The notes: generated by a model not told the origin, from the letters alone. A stretch of DNA of 64,000 nucleotides from Mariprofundus erugo (GCF_005818865.1 NZ_VBRY01000001.1:310001-374000); one strand, 5' to 3'. Counted from the first letter of the stretch, positions 46,701-54,510 are shown. Numbers and translations are program-made.

Positions 46701-47564
46701 CCATTTACGGTCTTTAACGAGAATTTCCAGTACTACTATGCACCGGATGTGGGTGCGGGTAACCCGGTCAAAGACAAGTCGTTGCGTAATCCGCGCATGC
46801 GGGCCCGCATCGAGGCGAAGATTCGTCACCTCACCGGTATGGAACCGAATGGTCCTGAGGAGACCTTCGGCTGGTACTCACCTACGGTGATGGAGGCCCG
46901 TATCGGCAATATCGCCGCGGTATTGGGTAAAGAGGTGAATAAGGATACGGTCATCGGTTATACGGAAGCTGACTTTGCCAATGCCTACGAGGCATTGATG
47001 CATTATGTCAAATCGCATGACTATTTCCTGAAGTACAAGCTGTTCGGCAGTTATCCGTGGGAGCCGGCAGAGCCGAACCTGCCGCTGATTAATGAGCCGT
47101 TGGCCAAGGAGCTCAATGGTAGCGCGACGATCAAGGCCGGTGGTGACCACTTTCATATGGTCGATCCTGCCTGGGGCTATTTTGTGGCCCATATGAACCT
47201 TGAGGAGCCATTGAAGAGTGAGGTGGCCTTTGATGTGAAAATTGAAGGGGGGCAAAGTCCCAAATATTTGCCACCGACGATGACACCGAGCCGGTGTATC
47301 GAACGCTCCTGGGTGGTATCAACGAAAACACCGGGGGCATCGGTACGCGGTGATCTGATGTTTGAGTATATTCAGGAGAACAGCCGTCGTACGGAAGCAC
47401 CGGCCACATTGCATGAGGAGCTGCTGGAGCTTTGGGAGCTTGAGGGTAATCACTGGAAAATGCTGAAGACAAATACCAATGAGTATTCCAATACATTGAC
47501 GGCCAGAGGCGTCAGTCTGAATGCGGATGAACCCAAGCGTTTTGTTGCCTGTAGCCCGTTCTAG
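40752..47564 (+). CDS. sfz6: Giant secreted protein: 13 SH3-like domains and a CotH-type kinase domain
   Basis: A 2270-residue protein. After a signal peptide (FAALLLAAMPAHA) I count 13 SH3b-like domains starting near residues 27, 252, 430, 617, 787, 893, 1013, 1109, 1229, 1325, 1434, 1530 and 1617. Each has an 'LRxGP...GW.G...QGDW..V...GW' pattern and they are split by Pro/Ala/Val linkers. A CotH-like kinase region follows, about 1690-2130 (GSSTRVFRKKSLLIKLDKQG; NKNYWLYHQPAGKWTVVPWD; YNLTMGR), then a C-terminal beta domain. CotH proteins phosphorylate secreted proteins using ATP. GTG 40752 directly follows the sfz5 stop, with GGAAAG upstream; ATG 40770 is possible. Confidence 0.85.
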   Translation: MYSRKSMWFAALLLAAMPAHALYAADGDVYVVVDASSLRNGPDSDYSPIATLKSGDRVREIAVAGDWVKVRQEGGQEGWLYAASLQRLPAAASSSTTRQSSKQRLAPDVVVADPFAMVAAPLETTPTVSFRSTGKKVLTREPAVVQSPLPDPALTPLLWDDAVFAAQQPQEKDSAVATAADKATLSRSHTVEEASSVVGHANSRMAMATDPFAASPASQDVVAAATGADARSGDAGKQTSQPLQTGMPTVSARYRFNSRSKLRRAADASSDVIGWAGQDAYVRELGRQGNWVRVEMEVSRRTGWVYSQVLTPVPSQAMAVAANPEESTPPKKRGGAAQQVNVADVLSKAVPVAAEVPVNRAPEVVPVHTGVTVEHASTEQDTGSGSMASALTMALPQKTEAIDSGSLPQLPVQPEVSPAVSVPASQAIKPVYRFTGRSRLRAGPGSGFDVVGWAGLDALASEQKRQGDWIRIEMQVSKRVGWVYKGVVTEVPSAVDANVNPAVLPKAAPELAAHDLATHDLAVSSEPPVPVVGEGAPARVAETPAAVLPGLQTDTAEQAVPAQPQITSPDRSAGPTIAETMPVATGEPHQAVETSQSGGETQNQPATASVGTDAVQARPLYRFSSRSKLRSGPDANDEVVGWAGADALASEQQRQGDWIKVEMQVSKRSGWVYKGVLSPLVPAEVGTPAAADSAVDAVAAASKKVAGQGWPPEAATVITPDVAVSGKQPATTEPVSQIAEQQGDSAAVMAQRSPDMAAVDALPPAPKEVAVVAADTVGSQPVSGQENMIMQTTPIRSGPGSLFEVLGWAGSGASVVPLASQGKWVNVRMRESGRVGWIDAAALREQAVVVPQSAPLPMAIPEVRPVASDATVPTVAPEPVEKAALPAETSADIGKLCFFNRTSNLQAGPSDAAGRIGWVGQNESATVLESQGDWRKVKMTISGAEGWVPRSLLLAALEPVNGETIAPVVVKRPLAEVKKPQVETAAAAPVAAVKTVGTKVAEVPTEMQMLVGADNRVTHPTVMRSGPSPLYEVSGWLGKDAALVAISQQGDWVHVRLHDGGRDGWIEAPLLQLPVVKTGEVAAAMPLVPLQQRAARVAAAPAVAATDEVGKLWFFNRTGNLQAGPSDAAGRIGWVGQNESATVLESQGDWRKVKMTISGAEGWVPRSLLLAALEPVNGETIAPVVVKRPLAEVKKPQVETAAVVPVAAVKAVETKVAEAPTEMQMLVGADNRVAHPTAMRSGPSPLYEVSGWLGKDAALVTLSQQGDWVHVRLHDGGRDGWIEAPLLQLPVVKTGEVAAAMPLVPLQQTAARVAAAPAMAATDEVGKLWFFNRTSNLQAGPSDAAGRIGWVGQNESATVLESQGDWRKVKMTISGAEGWVPRSLLLAALEPVNGEAIAPVVMRRPPVHVEAASVNLTTTEEAAAPVRDMQVLAAVKNQVSRTTVVRSGPGTAFEVRGWVGKGVDIMPLNQQGGWVNVRLEEKGRQGWIDSGSVERPVVVTASVPSPWAGSPQALAANTSTASAQTAANKGNLYIFKQTSDLLGGPGQAFERVGWVGRNESARVIGSKGDWRKVQMTISGKSGWVPETLLTAVLGPTTIALEEDKKPVEQRKPDAFSEPQRARVLVTSTLRRTAASDADMSGWVARGEMVSVLASEGGWTHVSPLQTGKEAGWIQSDYLKLMKPANLVGRNIIGGSIPYESYKDRISHGEVFNFSYSALEQALYPVPVEEIDMVMSEPDLKGLYRKGMYDKSAFDVNLHMGKMKLHGEVSVLGSSTRVFRKKSLLIKLDKQGGRWYGRRHIALRTQSSDKSMMREYLSWKLLAAMGMKVPEVHFARVRFNHSEQTTLYLSIGWMGKEFFTDNGLDPRGEFFQPNDAAHCGDLYTAEHMNLCFDKITPEDGDYSSISDMARAVVNATPENIDQVLEQYFDSETVLNWIVGNSLVTNGDTYNKNYWLYHQPAGKWTVVPWDYNLTMGRTYDPFGVAPFTVFNENFQYYYAPDVGAGNPVKDKSLRNPRMRARIEAKIRHLTGMEPNGPEETFGWYSPTVMEARIGNIAAVLGKEVNKDTVIGYTEADFANAYEALMHYVKSHDYFLKYKLFGSYPWEPAEPNLPLINEPLAKELNGSATIKAGGDHFHMVDPAWGYFVAHMNLEEPLKSEVAFDVKIEGGQSPKYLPPTMTPSRCIERSWVVSTKTPGASVRGDLMFEYIQENSRRTEAPATLHEELLELWELEGNHWKMLKTNTNEYSNTLTARGVSLNADEPKRFVACSPF
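43431..44954 (+). repeat. 648-bp tandem repeat inside sfz6 (2.35 copies)
   Basis: The unit begins GGCAAGCTCTG at 43431, 44079 and 44727, exactly 648 bases (216 codons) apart, and the third copy breaks off near 44954. Each unit encodes two SH3-like domains plus linkers. The copies are nearly identical over long runs even at silent sites, so the expansion is recent or kept alike by gene conversion. The length is a multiple of three, so copy number can change without loss of frame. Confidence 0.95.
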
Positions 47565-47793
47565 TGATAGAAATCGAGCGCAGGGTCGGGGCCCCGTTTA
47601 TCAGGCTAATACGTATCTATGAAGCGGCTGCCAATTATTTGGCGGCTGGCTGTTCTGCAGACAGGATGTCACAACCTCCGGAATGGTTCCTTGTTCGGGA
47701 GGGTTTTCGTTTGTAAGGCATGTGTGATGCCTGCAATGGCTTTGGAATGGCGGACTGTTGTGGTCCGATACTGTATTACGGGATTTATATACG

Positions 47794-49071
47794 ATGAAGA
47801 TTGGCGGGTTGCTGAAAACATTCTGGGCTGATATGAACAGCCCGGAAGGCAAGGAGACCTTTCGCTTTGCCCTGCGACTGTTTCTGATTCTTTTCGCCTA
47901 CTATCTGATGAAGCCTGTGCGAGAGGGGCTCATTCTCGATGGCGGCAGTGCCGAGATCCGCAGTTATGCACTGGCAGCGCAGGCAACGGTGCTGCTGATG
48001 CTGGTGCCGTTTTACAGTATCCTGATACGCCGTCTGCATGGTGACAGGCTGTTTCACTGGGTCACGATGTTTCTCGCCGGTAACATTATGCTCTTCTATT
48101 TCGCCGGTTCTGTTGGTATGCACATTGGCGTCCTCTTCTTTATCTGGCTCGGTATCTTTTCAGTGGTGCAGATCTCCCAGTTCTGGACGATGGTCAGTGA
48201 CTATCACAGTGTTGAAAAAGGCAAACAGCTTACCTCCTATATCGCTATCGGTGGCTCACTGGGTGCGATGATCGGTGCCATGGTGGCAAAGTTCATGTAT
48301 ATTCAGCTTGGTACCTATGGCCTGATGCTGGTTGCGATTGCCATGCTTGTCATTGCAGTGCTTGTGCCCAGCACCGACTTTACCCGCAAGCGCGAAAGTC
48401 ATGAGAGCAAGGAGGAGTCGATTCAGCATCTGCTGGGGGGACTCAAACGGGTCATGGATGTGCCTTATCTGCGCTGGATTGCCGTCTCGGTGGTTTTGCT
48501 TAATCTGATTAACTCGACGGGTGAGTTTATTCTTGCCGATTTTGTCACGGCAGAAAAACATGGCGAAGAGATTGGTGCCTTTTATGCGACCTTCTATCTC
48601 TATGTGAATATTGCTACGCTGCTGTTGCAGGCGTTTGTGGTGCGGCCCCTTTATCAGGTCGTGGGTGTTGGCGGAGCATTGATAGGCCTGGCTGTCATCA
48701 ATCTGTCGATGTATTTGTCAGTTCTGTTCTTGCCGTTCCTTGCCTGGTTTACGATTGTGAAAATTGCCGATAACAGTATCGACTATTCGGTTGCCAATAC
48801 GACCAAACAGATTCTGTTTTTGCCTCTTGATCGTTTTACCCGCTATGAGGGGATGCTGGCGATTAACACCTTCTTCACCCGTTTTGGTGATCTGATTCAG
48901 GGTGGCATGATTTATCTGACGATCAATTTCGCAGGACTGCCACCGGTCTATCTTGTGGGTACCAACGTTGTCCTGTGTCTGTTATGGTTGCTTGTGACGA
49001 TCAAGGTCAGTCGCAAATTCAAGTATCGAAGCCAGCAGGCTGAGGAGCATGGCTACGCCAGGCTTGATTAG
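47794..49071 (+). CDS. ATP/ADP-translocase-like (NTT family) major-facilitator protein
   Basis: A 425-residue membrane protein with about 12 hydrophobic segments. Opening LFLILFAYYLMKPVREGLIL is the start motif of the nucleotide-exchange NTT/AAA transporter family known from energy parasites and plastids, also found as uncharacterised forms in free-living bacteria. LTSYIAIGGSLGAMIGAMVA and TTKQILFLPLDRFTRYEGML also fit. ATG 47794 begins just before the first conserved segment. It may transport nucleotides or something else; the free-living context makes ATP import unlikely. It lies directly downstream of sfz6, after a 229-base gap without a visible terminator. Confidence 0.75.
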   Translation: MKIGGLLKTFWADMNSPEGKETFRFALRLFLILFAYYLMKPVREGLILDGGSAEIRSYALAAQATVLLMLVPFYSILIRRLHGDRLFHWVTMFLAGNIMLFYFAGSVGMHIGVLFFIWLGIFSVVQISQFWTMVSDYHSVEKGKQLTSYIAIGGSLGAMIGAMVAKFMYIQLGTYGLMLVAIAMLVIAVLVPSTDFTRKRESHESKEESIQHLLGGLKRVMDVPYLRWIAVSVVLLNLINSTGEFILADFVTAEKHGEEIGAFYATFYLYVNIATLLLQAFVVRPLYQVVGVGGALIGLAVINLSMYLSVLFLPFLAWFTIVKIADNSIDYSVANTTKQILFLPLDRFTRYEGMLAINTFFTRFGDLIQGGMIYLTINFAGLPPVYLVGTNVVLCLLWLLVTIKVSRKFKYRSQQAEEHGYARLD

Positions 49072-49294
49072 CTGTGGCGATGTATGGAAAGTGTGGAGTG
49101 GCATGGCCGGCGTGTTTTACGGGAAACAGATCGGGAAATAGCCACTGATGCTACGCAGTATGTGATTGCAAATGCAGATTTCGAACGGCCAGTGAGGGCC
49201 GTGGCTGGTGCCCGCATCGTTCAGGGCGCCTTTACCGAAACAGCCATGGATCGGCGTCTTTCGGTATTAATTTAACATGATAAGGGTGGGGAAT

Positions 49295-50707
49295 ATGAAA
49301 AGTGCAATCAAGGCAGTCGTGCTTGCAGGCGGATCTGGTACCAGATTGTGGCCATTGTCACGCCAGCAGCTGCCCAAGCAGTTTCTCAGGTTGAATGGCG
49401 AGGAGAGTATGCTGGGGGCAACCATCTCCAGGCTTTCTCCACTGGTTGATCGCAAGGATGCATGGGTGATTACCGGCGAGGCACATGCCACCGGTGAGGC
49501 ATTTTCGGAGCTTGAGGGGCTTAACCAGATTCTGGAACCTTGCGGTCGCAATACGGCCCCGGCTGTTGCTGTCTCTGCTGCTGTACTCAGCGACTTCAGC
49601 GAAGAAGATCCTGTGATTATTGTGTTGCCCGCCGATCACCTGATTACCAAAAAAGAGGCATTTCAGGCTTGTCTGCAGCAGGCGGTAGAAGTGGCCCAGG
49701 CAGGGCATCTGGTGACCTTCGGCCTTGTGCCTAAAACACCGGAAATCGGCTTTGGTTATGTCCAGGCTGAACAGAGTGAGGGCACCATTCACAAGGTGAT
49801 GCGCTTTGTTGAAAAGCCCAACCTTGCTGCAGCCAAGCAGATGCTGGAAGAGGGCGGCTATTACTGGAACTCCGGTATGTTTGTCTGGAAGGGCTCGGTC
49901 ATTCTGGAAGAGATCAAAGAGCATCTGCCTGATGTGTGGCAGGTGGTTGAGCGTATGCGGGCGCGCTGGCAGGCCGGTGAGCGCTGGCAGGAGGTCGTGC
50001 GCGCCGAGTTCGCGAATATGCCTGATATCTCGATTGACTATGGTGTGATGGAAAAATCATCCCGCGTGATGCTGGTTGAGGCTGATATCGGCTGGTCGGA
50101 TGTCGGTAGCTGGGATGCTGTTCATGAAATCGCCCGTCATGACGAGAATGGTAATGACATCAGCGGTAATGTGCTGGCGATTGACTGTAAAAACTCTCTG
50201 TTACGCAGTGAGGGGCGTCTGCTGGCGGCGGTCGGTCTTGAAGATATTATTGTCGTCGAGACGCCGGATGCGATCCTGCTGGCCAAGTCCGGCGACAGTC
50301 AGCGCGTGAAAGAGATTGTGGATGCACTGAAGAAATCCAACGGCACCTTCCATATTGAGCATGTCACCGTAAGGCGTCCATGGGGTAGTTATACCGTGCT
50401 GGAGGATTCCGGTCACGGCTATAAACTCAAGCGTATCGATGTGAATCCGGGCGCCAGACTCAGTCTGCAGGCGCATCAGCATCGCTCTGAGCATTGGGTG
50501 GTTGTTTCGGGTACTGCCACGATTACCTGTGGTGATCTGGTCAGAACCGTTCCTAAAAATGGCGGTACCTATATTCCGATCGGTGAAACCCACCGTCTTG
50601 AAAACCGCGGCAAGGTGCCTCTGCAGCTGATTGAGGTACAGGTGGGTGACTATCTCGGTGAAGATGATATCCAGCGTTTTGAGGATACATACGGCCGCGT
50701 TAAGTAA
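49295..50707 (+). CDS. manC: Mannose-1-phosphate guanylyltransferase / mannose-6-phosphate isomerase
   Basis: Makes GDP-mannose, and with its isomerase half mannose-6-phosphate, for polysaccharide or LPS. The 470-residue bifunctional form has a nucleotidyltransferase domain starting VVLAGGSGTRLWPLSRQQLP with VEKPN near residue 170, and a C-terminal cupin (RPWGSYTVLEDSGHGYKLKR; LSLQAHQHRSEHWVVVSG) with the metal-binding His residues. ATG 49295 follows GGTGGGGA; ATG 49277 is also in frame. The gene's place near the stalk-type cluster suggests a supply role, but it is a general sugar-nucleotide gene. Confidence 0.95.
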   Translation: MKSAIKAVVLAGGSGTRLWPLSRQQLPKQFLRLNGEESMLGATISRLSPLVDRKDAWVITGEAHATGEAFSELEGLNQILEPCGRNTAPAVAVSAAVLSDFSEEDPVIIVLPADHLITKKEAFQACLQQAVEVAQAGHLVTFGLVPKTPEIGFGYVQAEQSEGTIHKVMRFVEKPNLAAAKQMLEEGGYYWNSGMFVWKGSVILEEIKEHLPDVWQVVERMRARWQAGERWQEVVRAEFANMPDISIDYGVMEKSSRVMLVEADIGWSDVGSWDAVHEIARHDENGNDISGNVLAIDCKNSLLRSEGRLLAAVGLEDIIVVETPDAILLAKSGDSQRVKEIVDALKKSNGTFHIEHVTVRRPWGSYTVLEDSGHGYKLKRIDVNPGARLSLQAHQHRSEHWVVVSGTATITCGDLVRTVPKNGGTYIPIGETHRLENRGKVPLQLIEVQVGDYLGEDDIQRFEDTYGRVK

Positions 50708-50728
50708 CTCTTGTCGCTGTCTGACAAA

Positions 50729-50772
50729 TCGCGGCGCTGCACCGGTCCTTGCAATGACCGGGCACGCCGCGA
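50729..50772 (+). other. Long imperfect hairpin between manC and the amidase gene
   Basis: TCGCGGCG-c-TGC-a-CCGGTC on the left pairs with GACCGG-GCA-CGCCGCGA on the right (17 bp, small bulges, loop CTTGCAAT). It starts 22 bases after the manC stop and ends 13 bases before the amidase start. No T-run follows; it could end manC transcripts or protect the amidase leader. Confidence 0.55.
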
Positions 50773-50784
50773 GTATGTAGCGCT

Positions 50785-51999
50785 ATGAGGTTTTTGCGCA
50801 TTCATCTTTTTCTGGTTGCTGCTCTGTCGCTGCTTTTTGTTCACACGGCCTCGGCAGCAGGAGCTGTGGTGCAGGATATCCGTTTATGGACTGCGCCCGA
50901 CAATACCCGTCTTGTGCTCGATCTCAGTCAGAATATTCATTATAAATTATTCCGCCTGCATAACCCCGAGCGTATTGTGATCGATCTGAATGCGACCCGC
51001 ATGAAAGTCGGGCTCGACAAGCTTGGCTTGCCTGATCCTGTATTGCAGTCGGTTCGCTATAGCACTGCCGAGGGCGGTGTGTTGCGCCTTGTTCTGGACG
51101 TGAAAGAGAAAGTTCAGCCCCGTTCGTTTTTGCTCAAGCCCATGCAGGGGAAACCCTATCGACTGGTACTGGATTTAACCCGCCCGGAACAGGCCAGGCA
51201 GGCGGCTGTCTCGGCTACCCATTCCAAGAAAGGTATTGTGATTGCCATTGATGCCGGTCACGGCGGCGAAGATCCCGGTGCCATTGGTCCGCACCGGGCG
51301 ATGGAGAAGAATGTGACATTGGCTGTGGCTCGCAAGCTGGCCGCAGCGATCAACCAGAAGCCCGGTATGAGTGCGGTGCTGACCCGCAATGGTGACTATT
51401 TCGTCCCGCTGGGGCGCCGTGTTTCGCTGGCTCGTGAGGCCCATGCCGATATGATGATCAGCATTCATGCCGACTCGGTACGTACCGGCGATGTGAAAGG
51501 GGCCAGTGTTTATATGCTCTCCGAGCGAGGGGCGACACAGGATCGGGCTGCCCGGGCACTGGCAGCCAAGGAAAATGCTGCCGACGAGGTGGGTGGCGTG
51601 ACGCCGCTGGATCAGGTGGCTGATCCGCTGGTGAGCCAGATTCTCGGCGATATGTTTCGTCGTGACAGCCTGAACAGCTCCCAAATGCTGGCCGAAGAGA
51701 TGCTTGGTAACCTGAAGCAGGCCGGGCCGATCAAATATCCGACGCCCAAACGGGCCCGATTTGTTGTGTTGCTGGCGATGGAGATTCCCAGTGTGCTGGT
51801 TGAACTGGATTATATCTCCAATCCCACGCAGGAGCGAAAGCTGACCAACGGTGCCTATCAGGAGCGACTGGCTTCGGCACTTTTCGATGCCACGGTTCGC
51901 TTTTTTGAAAAAATGGGACGCCTGAAAAACAGTGCTTCCAGCGCCTACAGTGCAGGGGGCAGCGAGGCGACTGATGCGCTTGTCTATGCCGGTCTTTAG
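50785..51999 (+). CDS. amiC: N-acetylmuramoyl-L-alanine amidase (AmiC type)
   Basis: Cleaves the amide bond between peptide and glycan in peptidoglycan, mainly at division. The 404-residue protein has a Sec signal ending ASA, an AMIN domain near residues 25-130 (VVQDIRLWTAPDNTRLVLDL) that targets septal wall or pilus base, and an Amidase_3 domain from about 150: IAIDAGHGGEDPGAIG (zinc His), MEKNVTLAVARKLA (Glu), MISIHADSV (His) and SVLVELDYISNPTQE (catalytic Glu). The gap to manC is 77 bases. Confidence 0.93.
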   Translation: MRFLRIHLFLVAALSLLFVHTASAAGAVVQDIRLWTAPDNTRLVLDLSQNIHYKLFRLHNPERIVIDLNATRMKVGLDKLGLPDPVLQSVRYSTAEGGVLRLVLDVKEKVQPRSFLLKPMQGKPYRLVLDLTRPEQARQAAVSATHSKKGIVIAIDAGHGGEDPGAIGPHRAMEKNVTLAVARKLAAAINQKPGMSAVLTRNGDYFVPLGRRVSLAREAHADMMISIHADSVRTGDVKGASVYMLSERGATQDRAARALAAKENAADEVGGVTPLDQVADPLVSQILGDMFRRDSLNSSQMLAEEMLGNLKQAGPIKYPTPKRARFVVLLAMEIPSVLVELDYISNPTQERKLTNGAYQERLASALFDATVRFFEKMGRLKNSASSAYSAGGSEATDALVYAGL

Positions 52000-52082
52000 G
52001 CTCCTGCGCCCGCTATGACAACACTGATTGGCAGTGCATTTGACTGCCGGATTTCCCATATGCTGAGCTGGATGATGCACTG

Positions 52083-53861
52083 ATGACATCGATGACACTT
52101 TATCGTCGGCTACTGACTTTTCTTATGCCATATAAAGGGCGCCTGTTTGGTGCTATTGCCTGCATGGTTGTGCTGGCTGCCTGTACGGCAGCGATTGCAT
52201 GGATGCTCAAACCGGTGCTGGATGAGGCGCTGACGGGTAAGAGCAAGGAGTTGATATATCTGATCCCGCTGCTGATCATCGGGTTGTACATGATCAAGGG
52301 GGCGGCCTATTTTGGTCAGGCCTATCTGATGGGCTTTATCGGTCAGCGAGTGATTTATGATCTGCGCAACCTTTTGTACCACCGCCTGACTGCACAATCG
52401 CTCTCCTTTTTTGCCCACCGCAAAACCGGTGAGCTGTTGGCCCGCCTCTCCTATGATGTATCGCTGGTGCAGTCGGCTGTCAGTACGGCGGTCACGGCAC
52501 TGATGCGCGATGCGATATCGATTGTGTTTCTGCTGGCTGTTGTCTTTATTCAGGACTGGTTGCTGGCGTTGATTGCGATGCTGGTATTCCCGGCGGTGAT
52601 CTATCCGATTGCCCGTTTCGGTCGCAAGATGCGTCATGCCACGCTCGATGGTCAGGCGGCCATGGGTGAGTTGACCAGTCTTCTTGAGGAGACGGTGAGC
52701 GGTATCCGTGTGGTCAAGGCCTTTGGTATGGAGGATTACGAGCGCTCCCGTTTCCGCCGCTTTACCGGTGACTTTATGGCTCATCAGTTGCGGGTGTTCC
52801 GTGTGAATGCCCTTTCGTTTCCGATTATGGAGTTGCTGGCCGGTTTCGGTATTGCCGGTGTACTGCTTTATGGAGGCATGCGTGTGGCCTCAGGTGAGAC
52901 GACGGCCGGCACACTGGTTTCATTTCTTGCTGCGGTGATCATGCTCTATGAGCCGGTGAAACGGTTGTCACGGGCCAACAATGATATTCAGCAGGGACTT
53001 GCGGCCGGAGAGCGGATCTTCGAAGTGCTTGATGAACCGGTTGCTGTATCCGATGCGCCGGATGCACTAACTGCCGGGCCATTTTCACGATCGATCAGCT
53101 TTGAAGAGGTGGGGCTGCATTATGCGGGCAGTGGCCGGCCTGTGCTTGATGGTATCAATTTTACCGTTGCTGCCGGTGAAGTGGTTGCACTGGTGGGGCG
53201 CAGCGGTGCCGGAAAAACATCACTGGTGAATCTGGTCCCCCGTTTTATGGATGCGAGCCGTGGCAGGGTTCTGATTGATGGTATCGATGTGCGCAGGCTC
53301 AGTCAGCAGTCGCTGCGGGCGCAAATGGCTCTGGTGACACAGGATATTGTGCTGTTTAACGATACGGTGATTAACAATATCGCCTACGGCCACGAAAGTA
53401 TTGATCGGGAGCGGGTTGAAGCGATTGCCCGGGCCGCCAATGCACATGAGTTTATTGTCAAATTGCCGCAAGGCTATGATACGATGGTGGGTGAGCGCGG
53501 TGTGATCCTCTCGGGCGGACAGCGGCAACGGTTGTCACTTGCCAGGGCGCTGTTGAAGGATGCCCCGATTCTGATTCTGGATGAGGCGACCAGTGCACTG
53601 GACACAGAGTCCGAGCGGCTGGTACAGCAGGCAATCGAGCGGCTGATGCATGGACGCACGGTGATGGTCATCGCCCATCGCCTCTCCACCATTCGCCATG
53701 CTGACCGTATTGTGGTGCTGGATGACGGCAAGGTGGTACAGGTGGGGCGCCATGAGCAGTTGCTTGCCGAAGGGGGGCTCTATGCCGAGCTCTACCATTT
53801 ACAGTTCGAGTCACATGCAGAGGGAAGCAGGGAAGAGGTTAGCGGCGGGGCTGTAGCGTGA
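52083..53861 (+). CDS. msbA: Lipid A export ABC transporter MsbA
   Basis: Inner-membrane flippase for lipid A-core. The 592-residue half-transporter has six transmembrane segments in residues 1-310 and an ATPase with Walker A GRSGAGKTSL, Q-loop VTQDIVLFND, signature LSGGQRQRLSLARA and Walker B ILILDEATSALD, as in MsbA. ATG 52083 or ATG 52092 could start it. It overlaps the acyltransferase gene by 4 bases, a common pairing in LPS biosynthesis. Confidence 0.92.
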   Translation: MTSMTLYRRLLTFLMPYKGRLFGAIACMVVLAACTAAIAWMLKPVLDEALTGKSKELIYLIPLLIIGLYMIKGAAYFGQAYLMGFIGQRVIYDLRNLLYHRLTAQSLSFFAHRKTGELLARLSYDVSLVQSAVSTAVTALMRDAISIVFLLAVVFIQDWLLALIAMLVFPAVIYPIARFGRKMRHATLDGQAAMGELTSLLEETVSGIRVVKAFGMEDYERSRFRRFTGDFMAHQLRVFRVNALSFPIMELLAGFGIAGVLLYGGMRVASGETTAGTLVSFLAAVIMLYEPVKRLSRANNDIQQGLAAGERIFEVLDEPVAVSDAPDALTAGPFSRSISFEEVGLHYAGSGRPVLDGINFTVAAGEVVALVGRSGAGKTSLVNLVPRFMDASRGRVLIDGIDVRRLSQQSLRAQMALVTQDIVLFNDTVINNIAYGHESIDRERVEAIARAANAHEFIVKLPQGYDTMVGERGVILSGGQRQRLSLARALLKDAPILILDEATSALDTESERLVQQAIERLMHGRTVMVIAHRLSTIRHADRIVVLDDGKVVQVGRHEQLLAEGGLYAELYHLQFESHAEGSREEVSGGAVA

Positions 53862-54499
53862 AAGAGCGTTTGATTGTCTGGCTTGTTCCCAGGGTGGTCA
53901 GGTTGCTCATCCTGTTTTTTATGTATACGACGCGCTGGCAGATCGTTGGCAAGCCGTTTTCACCGGCCGATCCGCAACGCTATCTGCTGGCGTTCTGGCA
54001 TGCGCGCATGTTGATGATACCGCGGATCTGTCCGCTTGGTACATGGTTTGGCTATATGCTGATCTCCAGTCACCGGGATGGTGGCTTTATTGCCGATACG
54101 ATGCATCTGTTGGGTATCTCCACAATTCGCGGCTCAACGACCCGTGGCGGGGCACGGGCCATGCTGCAAATGGTGCGGGCGGTGCGGGATGAAAATCGTC
54201 ACCTGGGGATTACACCGGATGGCCCGAAGGGGCCGGCTCAGGTGGTGCAGCGAGGGACGGTGCAGATGGCATTGAAAGCAGGGATTCCTGTATTGCCGGT
54301 CTGCTATGCAACCAAACGCCACTGGCGTATTAACAGCTCGTGGGATCGCTTTTACATTCCCAAACCATTCAGTCGCGGCGTGATGGTGATGGGGGAGCCG
54401 GTCTGGTTAACGGCAGAAGAGGGTGTGGACGAGTCGCTCAGGCGTGTGCAGCAGGCCATGGATGAGGCACAGCAAAGGGCCGACAGCTTTTTCTCCTGA
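53858..54499 (+). CDS. DUF374 lysophospholipid-acyltransferase-like protein
   Basis: A 213-residue protein of the DUF374 family, related to LpxL-type and PlsC acyltransferases. It has the family pattern LLAFWHARMLMIP, then ISSHRDGGFIADTMHLLGIS with the HxxxxG/D-like catalytic His, and GITPDGPKGPAQVVQRGTV. Membership suggests addition of an acyl chain to a lipid or lipid A precursor. It is coupled to msbA by the GTG start overlapping its stop, so a role in lipid A is likely but unproven. Confidence 0.83.
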   Translation: MKERLIVWLVPRVVRLLILFFMYTTRWQIVGKPFSPADPQRYLLAFWHARMLMIPRICPLGTWFGYMLISSHRDGGFIADTMHLLGISTIRGSTTRGGARAMLQMVRAVRDENRHLGITPDGPKGPAQVVQRGTVQMALKAGIPVLPVCYATKRHWRINSSWDRFYIPKPFSRGVMVMGEPVWLTAEEGVDESLRRVQQAMDEAQQRADSFFS

Positions 54500-54510
54500 A
54501 AGAACAGCGA

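Noticed and set aside
47619-47831. A 70-codon + strand frame before the NTT-type gene
   Set aside because: Overlaps the transporter start in another frame and shows no coding pattern.
49084-49275. A 63-codon + strand frame between the transporter and manC
   Set aside because: No domain, signal or good ribosome-binding site; the gap is better read as non-coding.
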